DNA of 64,000 nucleotides from NCBI GenBank assembly GCA_019694355.1, contig JAIBCB010000006.1:124001-188000 (forward strand), written 5' to 3'. Numbering within the stretch: position 1 is the first letter of the stretch; the number at the start of each line of letters is the position of its first letter. Both the position numbers and the translations under genes were made by a program. The notes under the pieces were generated by a model that saw nothing but the letters and a program-made list of their open reading frames with translations, did not search any database and was not told where the DNA came from. The stretch is from Pyrinomonadaceae bacterium. Lineage in GTDB: Bacteria > Acidobacteriota > Blastocatellia > Pyrinomonadales > Pyrinomonadaceae. Positions 27,780-35,275 of this stretch are shown here, one piece after another.

Positions 27780-27815
27780 CAAAGTGGATAAATTGGTCTA
27801 TCCTGTCAGGCAAGC
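27780..27815 (+). other. oriT: Candidate origin of transfer (oriT) with nick-like site
   Basis: CTATCCTGTCAGG at 27798-27810 resembles the nick region of MOBP plasmids (RP4: TATCCTG followed by C; the general pattern is YATCCTG then Y). The expected nick would fall after G27805. It lies between the mobilisation operon and the RHH gene, where oriT is usually found. A strong hairpin directly upstream, typical for oriT, was not found. Confidence 0.4.
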
Positions 27816-27872
27816 AGAAGACAGCAACTTCCATAATAAAATTTCGCCGCCAGCCAGCCGCTTTTTTCCCGC

Positions 27873-27887
27873 TGGCACGCCGTTTGT
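27873..27887 (+). promoter_or_regulatory. Sigma-54 type promoter of the RHH gene
   Basis: TGGCACGCCGTTTGT agrees with TGGCACG-N4-TTG but has T instead of C at the last -12 base (GG-N10-GT). It is 46 bases upstream of the likely start at 27934. A weaker candidate than the others. Confidence 0.45.
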
Positions 27888-27933
27888 ATCTAGTATCCAC
27901 GATCAAATCCAAGAGGAGGCAGATGCCACATTT

Positions 27934-28191
27934 ATGAACACAATCGCAGATACAAACGCACAACAAAAGGCCGCAAGCGACCAGACAATTCTCCAAATAA
28001 ACCGGCTGAATTACATCAAGGTAAATGCAAAGATTCTTGATTCGACTAACGAAAGACTCAAGAAATATCTCCGCTTTGCAGCCGATCAGATGAGGACGGA
28101 AGTAACATCCGGCGATGTGGTCGACTTTGCCCTGAATATGCTCTTTGACCGTGATCCGGGCTTCAGATCGTGGCACAAACAGCAAACCTGA
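27934..28191 (+). CDS. Small ribbon-helix-helix-like protein, possible relaxosome or transfer regulator
   Basis: This 85-residue protein begins MNTIADTNAQQ. Its C-terminal half (STNERLKKYLRFAADQMRTE, then TSGDVVDFALNMLF) looks like a ribbon-helix-helix DNA-binding fold. AAGAGGAGG lies 14 bases upstream. A 4-codon reading frame (ATG at 27923, MPHL) lies between that site and the start and may affect its translation. It is divergent from the MobC-like gene across the candidate oriT. Function is inferred. Confidence 0.55.
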   Translation: MNTIADTNAQQKAASDQTILQINRLNYIKVNAKILDSTNERLKKYLRFAADQMRTEVTSGDVVDFALNMLFDRDPGFRSWHKQQT

Positions 28192-28202
28192 TCAGCGTCT
28201 TT

Positions 28203-28826
28203 TTATGTGGAGAATGCCGAGGGAAGGTCATTTCTCAGATCGACATTCGAGAGTACATTTCCGCAATCAACGGACAACGAATACCGGCTTACTGTTGCCT
28301 CAAGACTCTTCTCGAACGCCCGAATATTCAATTGATTGCTTTCCAAAAGCAGCAGTTTGGAAAGCCGTTGCAACTCCTCATCCGGCAAACTGCATTGATA
28401 GGTCGATGCTGCCCGCGAAAGCCTGTCGGCAGCTTCCTGAAACATAACACCGGAATGTCCTCGAACCCATCTCCAACTGACATGATGCCGATAGCATCTT
28501 TTGACAAGGTCAGTCCAGAATGATCTATTTGACTTCATTCCATGCTTTCCGGTCATCGTCTCGACAACGTATTTTGAGTCCGACACAATTTCGACAATGC
28601 ATGGACGGCGAAGTGTGCCTAGAGCTGTTGTACAAGCCGAGATTTCAGCCTGCTGGTTGGTCAGAGAACCGAGATGTCTGGATATAAGCCGCAGCTCCTC
28701 CCTATTCCGGTCAACTATGACTGCTCCACATCCGGCGGATGCCTCCTCGGATCCATTTCTCAAACATGATCCGTCAGCGTAAATGGTGATTTCCGGAAAA
28801 TAGTCTTCTGTTACCTTATCGTTCAT
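28203..28826 (-). CDS. rnhA: RNase HI-type protein with C-terminal extension
   Basis: This 207-residue protein has the RNase H catalytic set: D18 in YADGS, E61 in QQAEIS, D83 in SDSKYV and D134 in EAADRLSR. It also has RGHSG. It would cut RNA in RNA-DNA hybrids. The last 60 residues extend beyond the usual enzyme (about 155) and are unknown. It is the second gene after ssb on the same strand. Known: RNase H on mobile elements may help replication or conversion of transferred single strands. It has GAGGG before the ATG at 28826. Confidence 0.85.
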   Translation of the reverse strand: MNDKVTEDYFPEITIYADGSCLRNGSEEASAGCGAVIVDRNREELRLISRHLGSLTNQQAEISACTTALGTLRRPCIVEIVSDSKYVVETMTGKHGMKSNRSFWTDLVKRCYRHHVSWRWVRGHSGVMFQEAADRLSRAASTYQCSLPDEELQRLSKLLLLESNQLNIRAFEKSLEATVSRYSLSVDCGNVLSNVDLRNDLPSAFST

Positions 28827-28845
28827 ATGCCCTCAAACAATTTCA

Positions 28846-28867
28846 GGGCACCGACTTCTCGATGCCC
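28846..28867 (-). promoter_or_regulatory. Hairpin GGGCA-N12-TGCCC in the rnhA leader
   Basis: Inverted repeat between ssb-1 and rnhA. A very similar hairpin (GGGCATC-N12-GATGCCC, 31697-31722) lies after ssb-2. Shared placement suggests a common leader element, perhaps an attenuator or a processing site. No T-tract follows. Confidence 0.4.
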
Positions 28868-28880
28868 CGAAAGATCCCTT

Positions 28881-28896
28881 AGCAATCAGGAAACCA
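28881..28896 (-). promoter_or_regulatory. Weak sigma-54 type element before rnhA
   Basis: TGGTTTCCTGATTGCT on the minus strand has GG-N10-GC spacing and the TTGC -12 element, but the -24 side departs from TGGCAC. It is about 55 bases before rnhA. Could be chance. Confidence 0.3.
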
Positions 28897-28911
28897 TTTC
28901 CAAGATCAAAC

Positions 28912-29343
28912 TCAGAACTGATCGTCAAATGGTTCCGTGATCGCGGAATTCTCATCATTCTGAGGAGGCTCGGGTTGGAGTTCCGGCTCGGGAGATTCTT
29001 CTTCCTGGCCGTTATCTGTTTTGGCTCCGTCCGCGAAGTCGTACGATTGGAGAATCACTTCTGCACCCGCTCGCGGTTGGCCGTCTTTTGTCAGCCAGGG
29101 TTTGAATCCAAGCCGCCCCTGCACAAGCAGATGAGTGCCTTTCCTGACGTTCGACGCCAAGGTTTCAGCGACCTTTCCGAAAGCTGTGACGTTGTACCAA
29201 TGGGTGGTCTTAACGCGGCCTTCAGGTCCGTTCTTGTAAGAATTTGAAGCGATCGGAAAGGTTGCGACCGCCGTTCCTTTTTCCGAATAGCGGAGTTTGA
29301 CCTCGCGACCGGTATTGCCGAGGATTGATACGGTAGTTGACAT
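28912..29343 (-). CDS. ssb: Single-stranded DNA-binding protein 1
   Basis: This 143-residue OB-fold protein begins MSTTVSILGNTGREVKLRY and includes THWYNVTAFGKVAETLA, typical of SSB. The Glu/Pro-rich linker ends in EPFDDQF, an acidic tail that is only partly like the usual DDDIPF. It binds single-stranded DNA, as needed in the recipient after transfer. AAGGAG is present before the ATG at 29343. Three TGG-N12-CCA operators lie directly upstream, the nearest only 20 bases from the start. Confidence 0.92.
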   Translation of the reverse strand: MSTTVSILGNTGREVKLRYSEKGTAVATFPIASNSYKNGPEGRVKTTHWYNVTAFGKVAETLASNVRKGTHLLVQGRLGFKPWLTKDGQPRAGAEVILQSYDFADGAKTDNGQEEESPEPELQPEPPQNDENSAITEPFDDQF

Positions 29344-29362
29344 TGTTATATTTGCTCCTTTT

Positions 29363-29422
29363 TGGTTTATTTTTGTTCCACTATGGATGATTTATGCACC
29401 ACAATGGATGATTGTTGCACCA
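29363..29422. promoter_or_regulatory. Operator array B: three TGG-N12-CCA sites before ssb-1
   Basis: Sites start at 29363, 29384 and 29405, exactly 21 bp apart. The second and third share TGGATGATT and TGCACCA. They overlap the likely leader of ssb-1. No good sigma-54 element lies between the array and ssb, so here the sites could repress, or serve a promoter farther away. Confidence 0.7.
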
Positions 29423-29509
29423 CTCGAACAGGGCGTTCAGGGCGGTTGAAGCTCTTAGACTGTCCCAAGCCTGACCGCCGCCTTTTTCGATTAAAATTGA
29501 TAACAACTC

Positions 29510-31135
29510 CTAGGCCGCGTGAACGATCTTTACGAGTGCCGGCTGGCCAAAGAGCATTTGTTGGGACTGTTTGGCATTCATTTCGGCTTTCAGTTCGCTC
29601 TCGCGATTCCGGACGGAATCCCACAATCTCTGTTTCTCTTGTCGTGTAAATCCCTTAGCTTCAGGATCGTTATACAGTGCGAATTTTAGGAATCTGAGCC
29701 TTCCCATTGATGCTTCCTCGACGGTCCTTATCCACTTTCTGGCAGCCGCACTTATTTGATTTGCAAGGCGAGCTTCCTGGGATTTTGCAACCGTGTTCAG
29801 CGCCGTGAACTCCTTGAGTGAGATCTCATTTCGCTCTTTGTAAGCGGCAAATGCTGTCTTTTTCAGTTCAGCGACCGCGGCTGTATCCTTGGTTCCACGA
29901 AGCCTCAGATAGAGATCCTGATATGAGGCGCTACGGAGACTTCTGATATGGAAATCACCACGCATTTTTTGCCAAAGAACACGGCAAACTCCGGCCACGT
30001 ACTGCATCTCGTCGTAATCTGGATTGATCTCGTTTTCCGAGAGATATTCGAAAGATGAGTTTCGGATAGAGCGTACCTTGCGGACAGTGCGAACGACTTG
30101 CCGGTAATAGATTTGCTCCAGTCTCAAGGTCAGCCATTCGTCGAACTCATTGTCTGAAAATGGACGCCCGGCAGCATCGACCGAATATTTAAATGGGATC
30201 ATTTCCGGTCTCGATTCGGCGATAAACTCCCGGGCCTTTCGGGCCTCCGAACCGCCCATCTGATGTCCGACAAACAGATGCGAGATGATCGAACTCAGGC
30301 CGCGAACATCAGACGGCAAGTACGAGGCGTCAATCTCACATTCGAAGTCGAAAGCAACTACTGCGCTTTGCCCGCCGTTCATTCGTATGTTGATCGTTCC
30401 GTTCTCGTCATACTGTTCGAGACTCTCGAATGTAAGAAAGTCACGATCGAGTTCTTCGAGCGATTTGTCGCCGTCTGAGAGGTAGTATTCCTCGAATTCG
30501 TCAGTAATCATTCGAGTGATCTTCTGACACCCGATCCGATGCATCACCGAATCCATTTCTGCATCAAAATTTGGAGTCGGCTCAGGCAACGGTAAGCAAG
30601 ATTTGGCAGCTTCGCGGCTTCGTCGTTTATCAGCTCTTGAAAGCTTCATCAGGAACGGACGCGACTCAAAGACATTTAATTCCCGACCGGAAAGAGGAGC
30701 GGTTACCGCCGACATTTCCATTCCGAGCATTCCCATTTCCTTGAGAACTTCGGGGATGCCGCGACGCCTGATCTCGCCATAGTAATGTGACGCGATCTGC
30801 TGAAGTTCGTATTGTCCGGCGTCGGGACTTGCAATCGCCCGGACGCAACGAACGAACTCAAGCGCGTCTGTCTCATCACCAAGCACTTTCACCGCATATT
30901 CGAGAGAAAGTATCTTCACCTTATCAACCGGTTCGGCCTCGATCTCATCCGCAATCCTGACCACAACATCGCCAAGAATCGCAAATTCTTCAAGCTCCCG
31001 ACGCCGCATCGGATTCTGCTGAAGATGCCGGCACCAGTCCTGCATCGGTGAGCCGGTATTGAGCGGGGTAAAAGCCAGAATTGCACTCTGAGGAGCGTAT
31101 TGTCTAAGCATTTCTAAATTCATTTGTGCAGCCAT
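29510..31135 (-). CDS. Protein of unknown function (541 aa)
   Basis: The start at 31135 (MAAQMNLEMLRQY) follows GAGGTGAAT. No domain or motif is recognised. The protein is mostly helical, rich in Arg/Glu, with no signal or membrane segment, so probably cytoplasmic. It lies between the two ssb genes on the same strand. Its company suggests a role in DNA processing or element maintenance. This is positional inference. Confidence 0.6.
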   Translation of the reverse strand: MAAQMNLEMLRQYAPQSAILAFTPLNTGSPMQDWCRHLQQNPMRRRELEEFAILGDVVVRIADEIEAEPVDKVKILSLEYAVKVLGDETDALEFVRCVRAIASPDAGQYELQQIASHYYGEIRRRGIPEVLKEMGMLGMEMSAVTAPLSGRELNVFESRPFLMKLSRADKRRSREAAKSCLPLPEPTPNFDAEMDSVMHRIGCQKITRMITDEFEEYYLSDGDKSLEELDRDFLTFESLEQYDENGTINIRMNGGQSAVVAFDFECEIDASYLPSDVRGLSSIISHLFVGHQMGGSEARKAREFIAESRPEMIPFKYSVDAAGRPFSDNEFDEWLTLRLEQIYYRQVVRTVRKVRSIRNSSFEYLSENEINPDYDEMQYVAGVCRVLWQKMRGDFHIRSLRSASYQDLYLRLRGTKDTAAVAELKKTAFAAYKERNEISLKEFTALNTVAKSQEARLANQISAAARKWIRTVEEASMGRLRFLKFALYNDPEAKGFTRQEKQRLWDSVRNRESELKAEMNAKQSQQMLFGQPALVKIVHAA

Positions 31136-31204
31136 ATTCACCTCATGATTTCCCGGACAGAAGCCGGAGAGAACACTTGTTTTTGGGCAGTGCTCTCAAA
31201 GCCC

Positions 31205-31251
31205 AAGTTGAAAAAAGCACAAAATTCAGGCTTGAAAATCCCTTTCAACTT
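31205..31251. repeat. Inverted repeat AAGTTGAAA-N29-TTTCAACTT
   Basis: Two 9-bp arms (31205-31213 and 31243-31251) flanked by CCC and A-GGG, which extend the pairing. It lies between the DUF7831-like gene and the 541-aa gene, upstream of the latter. It may be a leader hairpin or an operator. Confidence 0.4.
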
Positions 31252-31284
31252 AGGGTTAAGGCTTATTTGAGTAGAACGGAAGAA

Positions 31285-31674
31285 CTAGCCAATGAAAGCT
31301 TCCAGATCGGCTAGCCGACGTTGAAGATATGCGAAAGTCTGCGGCGCCCTTCTATCAAGTTCGGCACGTCCAGTTCCGAGACCATCTGCCGGAATGACAA
31401 GAGTGATATTGTTATCGCTCACAGCGATGAATACCGGAGACAAAGCAGCCTCGATCGTGGACTTGTTGAGCTCAAATTCATTGTCAGTGAAGAACGCATC
31501 TTCATCCATGCTCGGCTTCTTCTTGGTGGGAATACCGACAGCATTTGGCTCACCACGCATGGCAGCTGCCTGACCACCGAAACCTCGGTCTTCGAGGTTG
31601 TCGCCAAACAAAAACAGCTTGTCCGGATTTGCCTTCACGTATTCACGAGTGATGTATTTCATTCGTTGGATCAT
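31285..31674 (-). CDS. DUF7831-like small protein (GGQA-x4-GEPNA family)
   Basis: This 129-residue protein has FLFGDNLEDRGFGGQAAAMRG, then EPNAVGIPTKKKPS and AFFTDNEF, and DGLGTGRAELDRRAP near the end. I recognise this conserved pattern from small phage and plasmid proteins (DUF7831); its function is unknown to me. GGAGGCC precedes the ATG at 31674. It follows ssb-2 after a leader hairpin, paralleling the ssb-1/rnhA arrangement. Confidence 0.7.
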   Translation of the reverse strand: MIQRMKYITREYVKANPDKLFLFGDNLEDRGFGGQAAAMRGEPNAVGIPTKKKPSMDEDAFFTDNEFELNKSTIEAALSPVFIAVSDNNITLVIPADGLGTGRAELDRRAPQTFAYLQRRLADLEAFIG

Positions 31675-31696
31675 AAGGCCTCCAAAGAAAGTGTAA

Positions 31697-31722
31697 GGGC
31701 ATCTCGAGTGAACTGGATGCCC
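31697..31722 (-). promoter_or_regulatory. Hairpin GGGCATC-N12-GATGCCC after ssb-2
   Basis: A perfect 7-bp inverted repeat between ssb-2 and the DUF7831-like gene, matching in type and place the hairpin at 28846. A possible sigma-54-like element (TGGCCGCCTTTTAGCT, minus strand, 31740-31755) overlaps the ssb-2 stop codon. Its -12 element is poor. Confidence 0.35.
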
Positions 31723-31741
31723 GTATTACAGAGTAGAAAAG

Positions 31742-32152
31742 CTAAAAGGCGGCCACTTGATCCGAAACTTCGCTGACAACTGACGTAGGAACGGGACCAC
31801 CGGTGTCCTCTGACCCGCTTTCCGCTCTCCGTGCTCTGGGAAGGAACTGAAATTCCTGAAGCACAATATCCGCTCCCGCCTGCGGTGTGCCGTTTCGGTC
31901 GAGCCAGGGGTTGAAAGAGAGCGTTCCAACGACACAGAGCCGGGTTCCCTTATCGACGAATTTTGCGAGCGTCTGGGCTTGTTTGCCGAACGCAATCACG
32001 CGGAACCAATTGGTCTTTTCGACCGGCCCGTCGTTTGTCTTGCGAACGGTGTTGGACGCCATTGAGAAACTGGCGATGAATGTCCCTTTGTCTGTTGTTC
32101 TGGTTTCCGGCGCTTTGCCGAGATTGCCAATTAGAGTGATGCTTGCTGACAT
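31742..32152 (-). CDS. ssb: Single-stranded DNA-binding protein 2
   Basis: This 136-residue SSB begins MSASITLIGNLGKAPETR and includes NWFRVIAFGKQAQTLA. It shares the fold with SSB 1 but differs through most of the sequence, and its tail ends VSDQVAAF rather than in an acidic tip. It may therefore not recruit the host proteins that bind the usual SSB tail. AAAGGAG precedes the start at 32152. Operator array C lies 240-300 bases upstream. Confidence 0.9.
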   Translation of the reverse strand: MSASITLIGNLGKAPETRTTDKGTFIASFSMASNTVRKTNDGPVEKTNWFRVIAFGKQAQTLAKFVDKGTRLCVVGTLSFNPWLDRNGTPQAGADIVLQEFQFLPRARRAESGSEDTGGPVPTSVVSEVSDQVAAF

Positions 32153-32395
32153 TGTGTTTTCTCCTTTACGGTTAAAATCTGTGATCCATTCACCAATGCC
32201 TGAAAGCCTTGATGAATTCACGTTCTATCAGCCGCTTTTATTTTTGGTTTCTTAACTCATATCTTTTTGGAGTTACCACTTGAAAACAGAACTTTCCTGA
32301 TTAGCTTTTCAAATTAAAATGCTCGAAATTGGCGTCGAGTCTTCCGAATTATGAAGACTGTAGATAGGTTAGCTTTGTAGAGTGTTGGTACCAAG

Positions 32396-32455
32396 TGGCG
32401 AAAAAATGCACCATTGTGGTGTTTTTTTTCGCCAAAGTGGATGATTTTTGCACCA
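32396..32455. promoter_or_regulatory. Operator array C: three TGG-N12-CCA sites
   Basis: Sites start at 32396, 32417 and 32438 (21 bp apart): TGGCGAAAAAATGCACCA, TGGTGTTTTTTTTCGCCA, TGGATGATTTTTGCACCA. They lie between the ssb-2 start and the stop of the regulator gene. Just before them is TGGTACCA. The rest of 32153-32395 is A/T-rich; no convincing sigma-54 element was found there. Confidence 0.72.
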
Positions 32456-32463
32456 CTTTGAGA

Positions 32464-33429
32464 TTAATGGGCGATTCGCTTGAGCTTTTTGATGAGACCC
32501 GATCGGCTAATTCCAAGATCCTTCGCGGCCCTCGTCCGGTTATTGTTGTGGACCGCCATGGCATTTTTCAGAAGATCGGTTTCGATCATCTCAAGGTAGT
32601 CTTCAAGCTTTTTGCCATCGGGTAGTGATCGCCCATGGCCGTTAGGCTTCTCATTCGAGTTGGTTTGGTTGACGGTCGGGGCTTCGAGATGCTTTTGGAT
32701 GATGTCCTCGGTGAGCGGGATAGGAAGAAGCCAGTTTCCTCGCTCATCAGCTTCAAAAAGAACTTCAAGACAAACTTCATCAATAAATGACCGCAGCTCT
32801 CGGACATTTCCAAACCACGGGGAGCGTTCGAGCACTCGCAGCTCCTTCTTGTCAGCAGTTATGATGGCTCCGGATTTTGCACAAAAATCCCTAATAAACT
32901 GTTGTGCCAGCGGGACGATCTCCCCGGTACGTTCTCTTAAAGGCATCAGACGAATTACATGTGAAGTAATACGGTATCTGAAGTCTTCGCGAAACGCGGA
33001 CAGATCACGATGAGTTGCATAAATTATCCTGACATCTACATGTCTTAGACGGTTGCCGCCCACCCTCGTAATAGACTTTTCTTCAACGACCTTAAGCAGC
33101 TTTGCCTGTGTACCGTTGTCGAGTTCGCCGATCTCGTCAAGGAACAAGGTGCCGCCTGCAGCGGCCTCGAACTTGCCGATCTTTAACGCAGTTGCCCCTG
33201 TGAACGATCCTTTTTCGTGTCCAAACAATTCACTTTCAATGATCGAGTCGGCCAATTCCGCGCAATTTACTGAAACAAACGGATGTTTCCGGCGCGGGCT
33301 TAGATCGTGTATCTCCTTTGCGGTATGCGTTTTGCCTGTACCTGTTTCACCTAGCAAACACAGGTCAAGAAAATCGAACCGTGCAAGTTGCTCGATATTT
33401 ACATGATTACTTTGGAAAGTGTATAACAT
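32464..33429 (-). CDS. Sigma-54 enhancer-binding activator without sensor domain (PspF-like)
   Basis: This 321-residue protein has an AAA+ domain at the very N-terminus: Walker A GETGTGKT (27-34), [13 protein letters not shown] with the sigma-54 contact loop (GSFTGA at 74-79; the common form is GAFTGA), and Walker [13 protein letters not shown] (92-103). The C-terminal Fis-type helix-turn-helix ([21 protein letters not shown], about 298-318) binds DNA. There is no receiver, GAF or PAS domain, so its activity would have to be controlled by its amount or by a partner protein. It is the natural candidate for binding the TGG-N12-CCA arrays. Confidence 0.88.
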   Translation of the reverse strand: MLYTFQSNHVNIEQLARFDFLDLCLLGETGTGKTHTAKEIHDLSPRRKHPFVSVNCAELADSIIESELFGHEKGSFTGATALKIGKFEAAAGGTLFLDEIGELDNGTQAKLLKVVEEKSITRVGGNRLRHVDVRIIYATHRDLSAFREDFRYRITSHVIRLMPLRERTGEIVPLAQQFIRDFCAKSGAIITADKKELRVLERSPWFGNVRELRSFIDEVCLEVLFEADERGNWLLPIPLTEDIIQKHLEAPTVNQTNSNEKPNGHGRSLPDGKKLEDYLEMIETDLLKNAMAVHNNNRTRAAKDLGISRSGLIKKLKRIAH

Positions 33430-33484
33430 TTATTAAACGCGTATTGCAGATTCACCGCCCACCGGAGTTTTCGACTACTCGTTT

Positions 33485-33556
33485 CCTAATTAGGAATGAA
33501 GCTTCACTCCGAATTTGACCTGTATTAGTAAAAACCTTTGGAAGTCGAAAAGGTTA
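33485..33556. promoter_or_regulatory. Palindromes in the divergent region between activator and sigma factor
   Basis: A perfect palindrome TCCTAATTAGGA (33485-33496) and an inverted repeat AACCTTT-N9-AAAGGTT (33534-33556) lie in the 197-bp region that separates the activator gene from the ECF-like sigma gene. Either could be an operator. No TGG-N12-CCA site is seen here. Confidence 0.4.
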
Positions 33557-33626
33557 CATAACATCAACTTGCTGGAAGCAATTTTCTTTTCCGAAGCCGT
33601 AAAAAGCATATCGGAATATCCAATAG

Positions 33627-34340
33627 GTGATGAAAAGGTCGTTTCTTCAAAAGCTACAGCCATTCCCCGGCAATGCCCCTTCGCCGGACGCTGAAGTTAA
33701 GCCCAAGGACTCCAGCGAAGGACTTATCCGCGAAGCCGTCAATCTCATAACGCTGATCACACGAGGACAGAGAATCTCGTTACCGGACGCCGATATTCCG
33801 GATGTTGAGCAGGATACGTCGTTGCGGCTCTGGAAATGGCTCATAAAGTTCCGTGAAAGAAGTAACGGAATGTCACCCGATGAATGGCGTTCTTTTACGG
33901 CAAGATCCACATACAACGAGATCAATCGCTCCAGGACAAAATTGTCCAGAATCCACGAGGTTCCCCTTGAGTTTGTTCCTGAGTTTGAGGACAAAACTCA
34001 AGATGCCCAGTCTGATCTTGAGATGAAAGAACTTGTTCGAGAAGTATGGCAAGGAATTTGCAAACTAAGTGTTTATCAACGGCGAGCATTACTTTTGCAT
34101 TCAGCTGAAACTTTGATTTATCTGATGCAGTTCGGATTAAACGAGAAACAGATCGCTTCGGCCCTCTCATTCGATATCGAGATGTGGCGAGCGTTATCGC
34201 CGCAAATACCCTTGACCGACGTTGAGATCGCGAGACTGGTAAACGATAACGGTGGCCTCGTAAATAATGGAGCTCAAGTCAGAAACATTAAAAAGGCAAG
34301 ATACGATGCGAGGAAAAAGCTTGAAAGGCTGAGAAAATGA
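33627..34340 (+). CDS. ECF-like sigma factor, first gene of CHAT cassette
   Basis: This 237-residue protein has a sigma-2-like segment (IPDVEQDTSLRLWKWL, then EWRSFTARSTYNEINRSRTK) and a sigma-4-like segment (LSVYQRRALLLHSAE). A C-terminal extension includes NEKQIASAL. The region between the two resembles ECF sigma factors but the chain is longer, and the fourth region looks interrupted. Its stop overlaps the next start by four bases (ATGA), a common arrangement for sigma/anti-sigma pairs. It probably directs transcription of its own cassette. Confidence 0.7.
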   Translation: MMKRSFLQKLQPFPGNAPSPDAEVKPKDSSEGLIREAVNLITLITRGQRISLPDADIPDVEQDTSLRLWKWLIKFRERSNGMSPDEWRSFTARSTYNEINRSRTKLSRIHEVPLEFVPEFEDKTQDAQSDLEMKELVREVWQGICKLSVYQRRALLLHSAETLIYLMQFGLNEKQIASALSFDIEMWRALSPQIPLTDVEIARLVNDNGGLVNNGAQVRNIKKARYDARKKLERLRK

Positions 34341-35275
34341 ACGGCGAGCACTTACAGATTTCAGAGATCGCACATTTCCGAAAGGGGACACTTTCGAGAG
34401 AAGACATGCGTCTGACATCGAGACATCTTTTGGAATGCCTCAGGTGCCGAGAGCTTTTGCCAAAGCCAACATCAAAGGAATTTCTGGATTCCATTTTTAT
34501 TGAACGTGACAACAGCGTGTTCACCGATGACGCAGTCGAGAGCCTCGGCAAGAAGCTCATCTCGCTTCTAAGTAGTTTCCGTCCAATGCTTCGGCCAACA
34601 TTCGTTGCCTTGCTTTTCATTGCAGTAACAGGCGGCTTGTCAATATGGTTCCTCTCCAACCCAAACAATTCGACAAACGCCAACTTGGTTGCATCGATCG
34701 ATAGTAGCGAGGTGGACAGAACCGATGGTGTTCCACCAATACTAAAGCACGAAACCGATCAGCCAACCCGCACGTCTCCTCCTAGCGTAACGAGCAGACC
34801 CTCAATATCAACAAGTCAGAAGGCGGCAACCAAAAGGTCGATACCGCAGAGCGGCCTGCCGCAAAGATCTAGATTGAACGCACCGGTCAATTCTGAAACA
34901 AGAAATCTCGACGCCCCCTGCGGCCCCATTGAGTCGATCGGTCTGGACACTGTGGCATTCGATGATGGCGTCAAGTTGGTATGGAGCAATGTCCCGAAAG
35001 CCGCTCGGTACGCAATCTATATTTCAGATCTCAACGAAAAGCTCGTTGATCATTTCGAGACTGAAAACGAAACCTCATACGTTTCGAAGGTCCGATTTGA
35101 ACAAGATGTGGTTTACAAATGGCGCCTTGTCGTGACTCTTCAATCGGGCGAAACCATCTCAAGTGGATCGCAGCATTTCTCGCTGAACGACAGCGGTGAA
35201 ATTAATAGTGATAAAAGAAAGCTTCGGCTTCAGAAGCGGAGTTCGCCGAACCTAAGGTGTACGGAGAAAAATTGA
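34337..35275 (+). CDS. Anti-sigma-like protein with zinc finger, one TM and C-terminal Fn3-like domain
   Basis: This 312-residue protein has an N-terminal HC2-type zinc-finger pattern (HLLECLRCREL), a transmembrane segment (about residues 78-103), a Thr/Ser/Pro-rich periplasmic linker and a C-terminal domain (about 205-285) with a fibronectin-III-like pattern (LVWSNVPKAARYAIYISD). Known: membrane anti-sigma factors hold ECF sigma factors until a signal releases them, often by proteolysis. It is coupled to the sigma gene and overlaps the next gene by one base. Confidence 0.7.
   Translation: MNGEHLQISEIAHFRKGTLSREDMRLTSRHLLECLRCRELLPKPTSKEFLDSIFIERDNSVFTDDAVESLGKKLISLLSSFRPMLRPTFVALLFIAVTGGLSIWFLSNPNNSTNANLVASIDSSEVDRTDGVPPILKHETDQPTRTSPPSVTSRPSISTSQKAATKRSIPQSGLPQRSRLNAPVNSETRNLDAPCGPIESIGLDTVAFDDGVKLVWSNVPKAARYAIYISDLNEKLVDHFETENETSYVSKVRFEQDVVYKWRLVVTLQSGETISSGSQHFSLNDSGEINSDKRKLRLQKRSSPNLRCTEKN

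Noticed and set aside
32386..32393. TGGTACCA as a further operator
   Set aside because: It has the end bases but no N12 centre; too short to count.
29363..32455. The 21-bp tandem sites as a CRISPR array or as replication iterons
   Set aside because: No constant repeat plus variable spacers, no Cas genes, and the same motif stands before unrelated operons at four places; no replication initiator is seen.
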